64,000 nucleotides of DNA, taken from Rutidosis leptorrhynchoides. Taxonomy: Eukaryota > Streptophyta > Magnoliopsida > Asterales > Asteraceae. The position numbers and the translations under genes were made by a program. How positions within the stretch are numbered: position 1 is the first letter of the stretch; each line of letters begins with the position of its first letter. Where the stretch lies: the NCBI RefSeq assembly GCF_046630445.1, contig NC_092333.1:180108501-180172500 (forward strand), read 5' to 3'. This document shows, in pieces, positions 63,261 to 64,000 of this stretch. The notes under the pieces are model-generated. The model was not told the origin of the DNA. It made no database searches and saw only the letters and a list, made by a program, of their open reading frames with translations.

Positions 63261-63307
63261 TGGTTCGAGTGTGGGATGGGGTAGCAAGTGGTCTTGGGAT
63301 CGAATCC
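63261..63307 (+). other. tRNA/SINE-like Pol III box pair inside LTR G
   Basis: TGGTTCGAGTGT, then GGATCGAATCC 36 bases later, then a run of nine T starting near 63319. Same layout as D1 8414-8460. Confidence 0.4.
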
Positions 63308-63598
63308 CATTCATGTCAGTTTTTTTTTAAGCTTTAAAGGTAGTCCATTTTACTTATTATCATATTTACTATTATTACTATTATTATAATTATGATTATG
63401 AGATAATTAGTATTATTATTATTATTATTATTATCAATAAATTGGGCATTAAGATTATTATTTCTAAAATTATCAATATTATTAGTATTATCTCTAAAAT
63501 TATCATTGTTGAAATTATAAATATTATTAACAAGTATTTTAGTAAAATTTACCATTTTCATTATCATTATAGGTATTATTATTTTATTATCATTACTA

Positions 63599-63599
63599 A

Positions 63600-63677
<78 letters not shown>
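63599..63677. repeat. (ATT)n microsatellite
   Basis: About 80 bp of near-perfect ATT trinucleotide in LTR G, within a wider ATT-rich stretch (63360-63780). Confidence 0.93.
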
Positions 63678-63678
<1 letters not shown>

Positions 63679-64000
63679 TTTATCACTTTTATTATTAATA
63701 TCATAATAAACAATATTATTTTTACTATCATTATTAATAAAGTTAATATTATTATTATTAGTAAATTATCACTTTTAAAACTATCATTTTAATATATTAT
63801 TAAATTAAATAAGTAATATATATAAACTAGTTTGATTATTACTACATGTTAATTATATGTATTAATATATATACTTAATATAGGTTCGTGAATCTGAGGC
63901 CAACCATACTTGTTCAATGATGTTATATGTATTTTTACTACAAAATACAGTATGGTGAGTATATAGTTCCCTTTTAACTCTAAATATTTTGGGCTGAGAA

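Larger units (their letters stand above)
61616..64000 (+). mobile_element. LTR G, D-family, inserted in F gag and cut by the window end
   Basis: Begins TGTAACGACCCGGAAATTTCCGAC, closely like the start of D1 (5504). It shares with D1 a Pol III-like box pair and the block from about 63790 (D1 about 9100) to the window end. The 3' end and any internal region are outside. It may be a solo LTR or the 5' LTR of a full element. AT-rich, no gene seen. Confidence 0.82.

Overview
The window is plant nuclear DNA, almost certainly a dicot; the element repertoire looks Asteraceae-like, but that last step is my impression and not something I could test. It is AT-rich, carries long (TA)n and (ATT)n arrays, and is essentially a stack of nested Ty3/Gypsy LTR retrotransposons. 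I see no convincing free-standing host gene, no rRNA or functional tRNA gene and no CRISPR. The only long intact non-retroviral reading frames are two ORFs carried inside one retrotransposon; one encodes an F-box protein.

Layout from left to right. 1-1166: minus-strand debris of retrotransposon ORFs. 1167-3430: 5' LTR of element B, followed by a primer site and an intact gag (3847-4848) but no pol; B's non-coding interior is full of short tandem repeats. B is split by a 4.4-kb solo LTR (D1, 5504-9903, 5-bp target duplication TGTGC) and by a large Athila-like complex (E, 10883-39400, flanks GTGTC/GTGTG). Inside E sits a young non-autonomous chromovirus-like element (A, 13447-20777, target duplication TTAAT). 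E also contains a second Athila-like copy (E2, 24344 onward) that has lost its own 3' LTR, so the order is LTR, internal, LTR, internal, LTR. B resumes at 39401 and its 3' LTR (40052-41672) is broken by a reverse Athila-type LTR (H). H is broken in turn by element C at 43357.

Element C is a Tekay-like chromovirus. Between its 5' LTR and gag it carries an acidic ORF (46854-47468) and an F-box ORF (47605-48288). Its gag-pol is dead and is split by a reverse solo LTR (50624-53874, target duplication ATTTA). At 54206 C is fused through microhomology to the truncated 3' LTR of a related reverse element F, whose gag-pol (57468-61615, minus strand) is a single frame with only two stop codons. F's gag is interrupted at 61616 by a D-family LTR (G) that runs off the window.

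The most interesting signals are: (1) an intact F-box gene and an acidic ORF carried within a retrotransposon, each preceded by a splice-acceptor-like sequence; (2) a small hairpin in the 3' part of the chromovirus-type LTRs whose loop-closing pair is G-C, A-T or C-G in different families, followed by CAG|GT; (3) paired GC-rich palindromes just upstream of the TATA box in Athila-type LTRs, with the sequence replaced between subfamilies but the layout kept; (4) element A, recently inserted yet with long-decayed coding; (5) the chimeric E1/E2/E3 structure.
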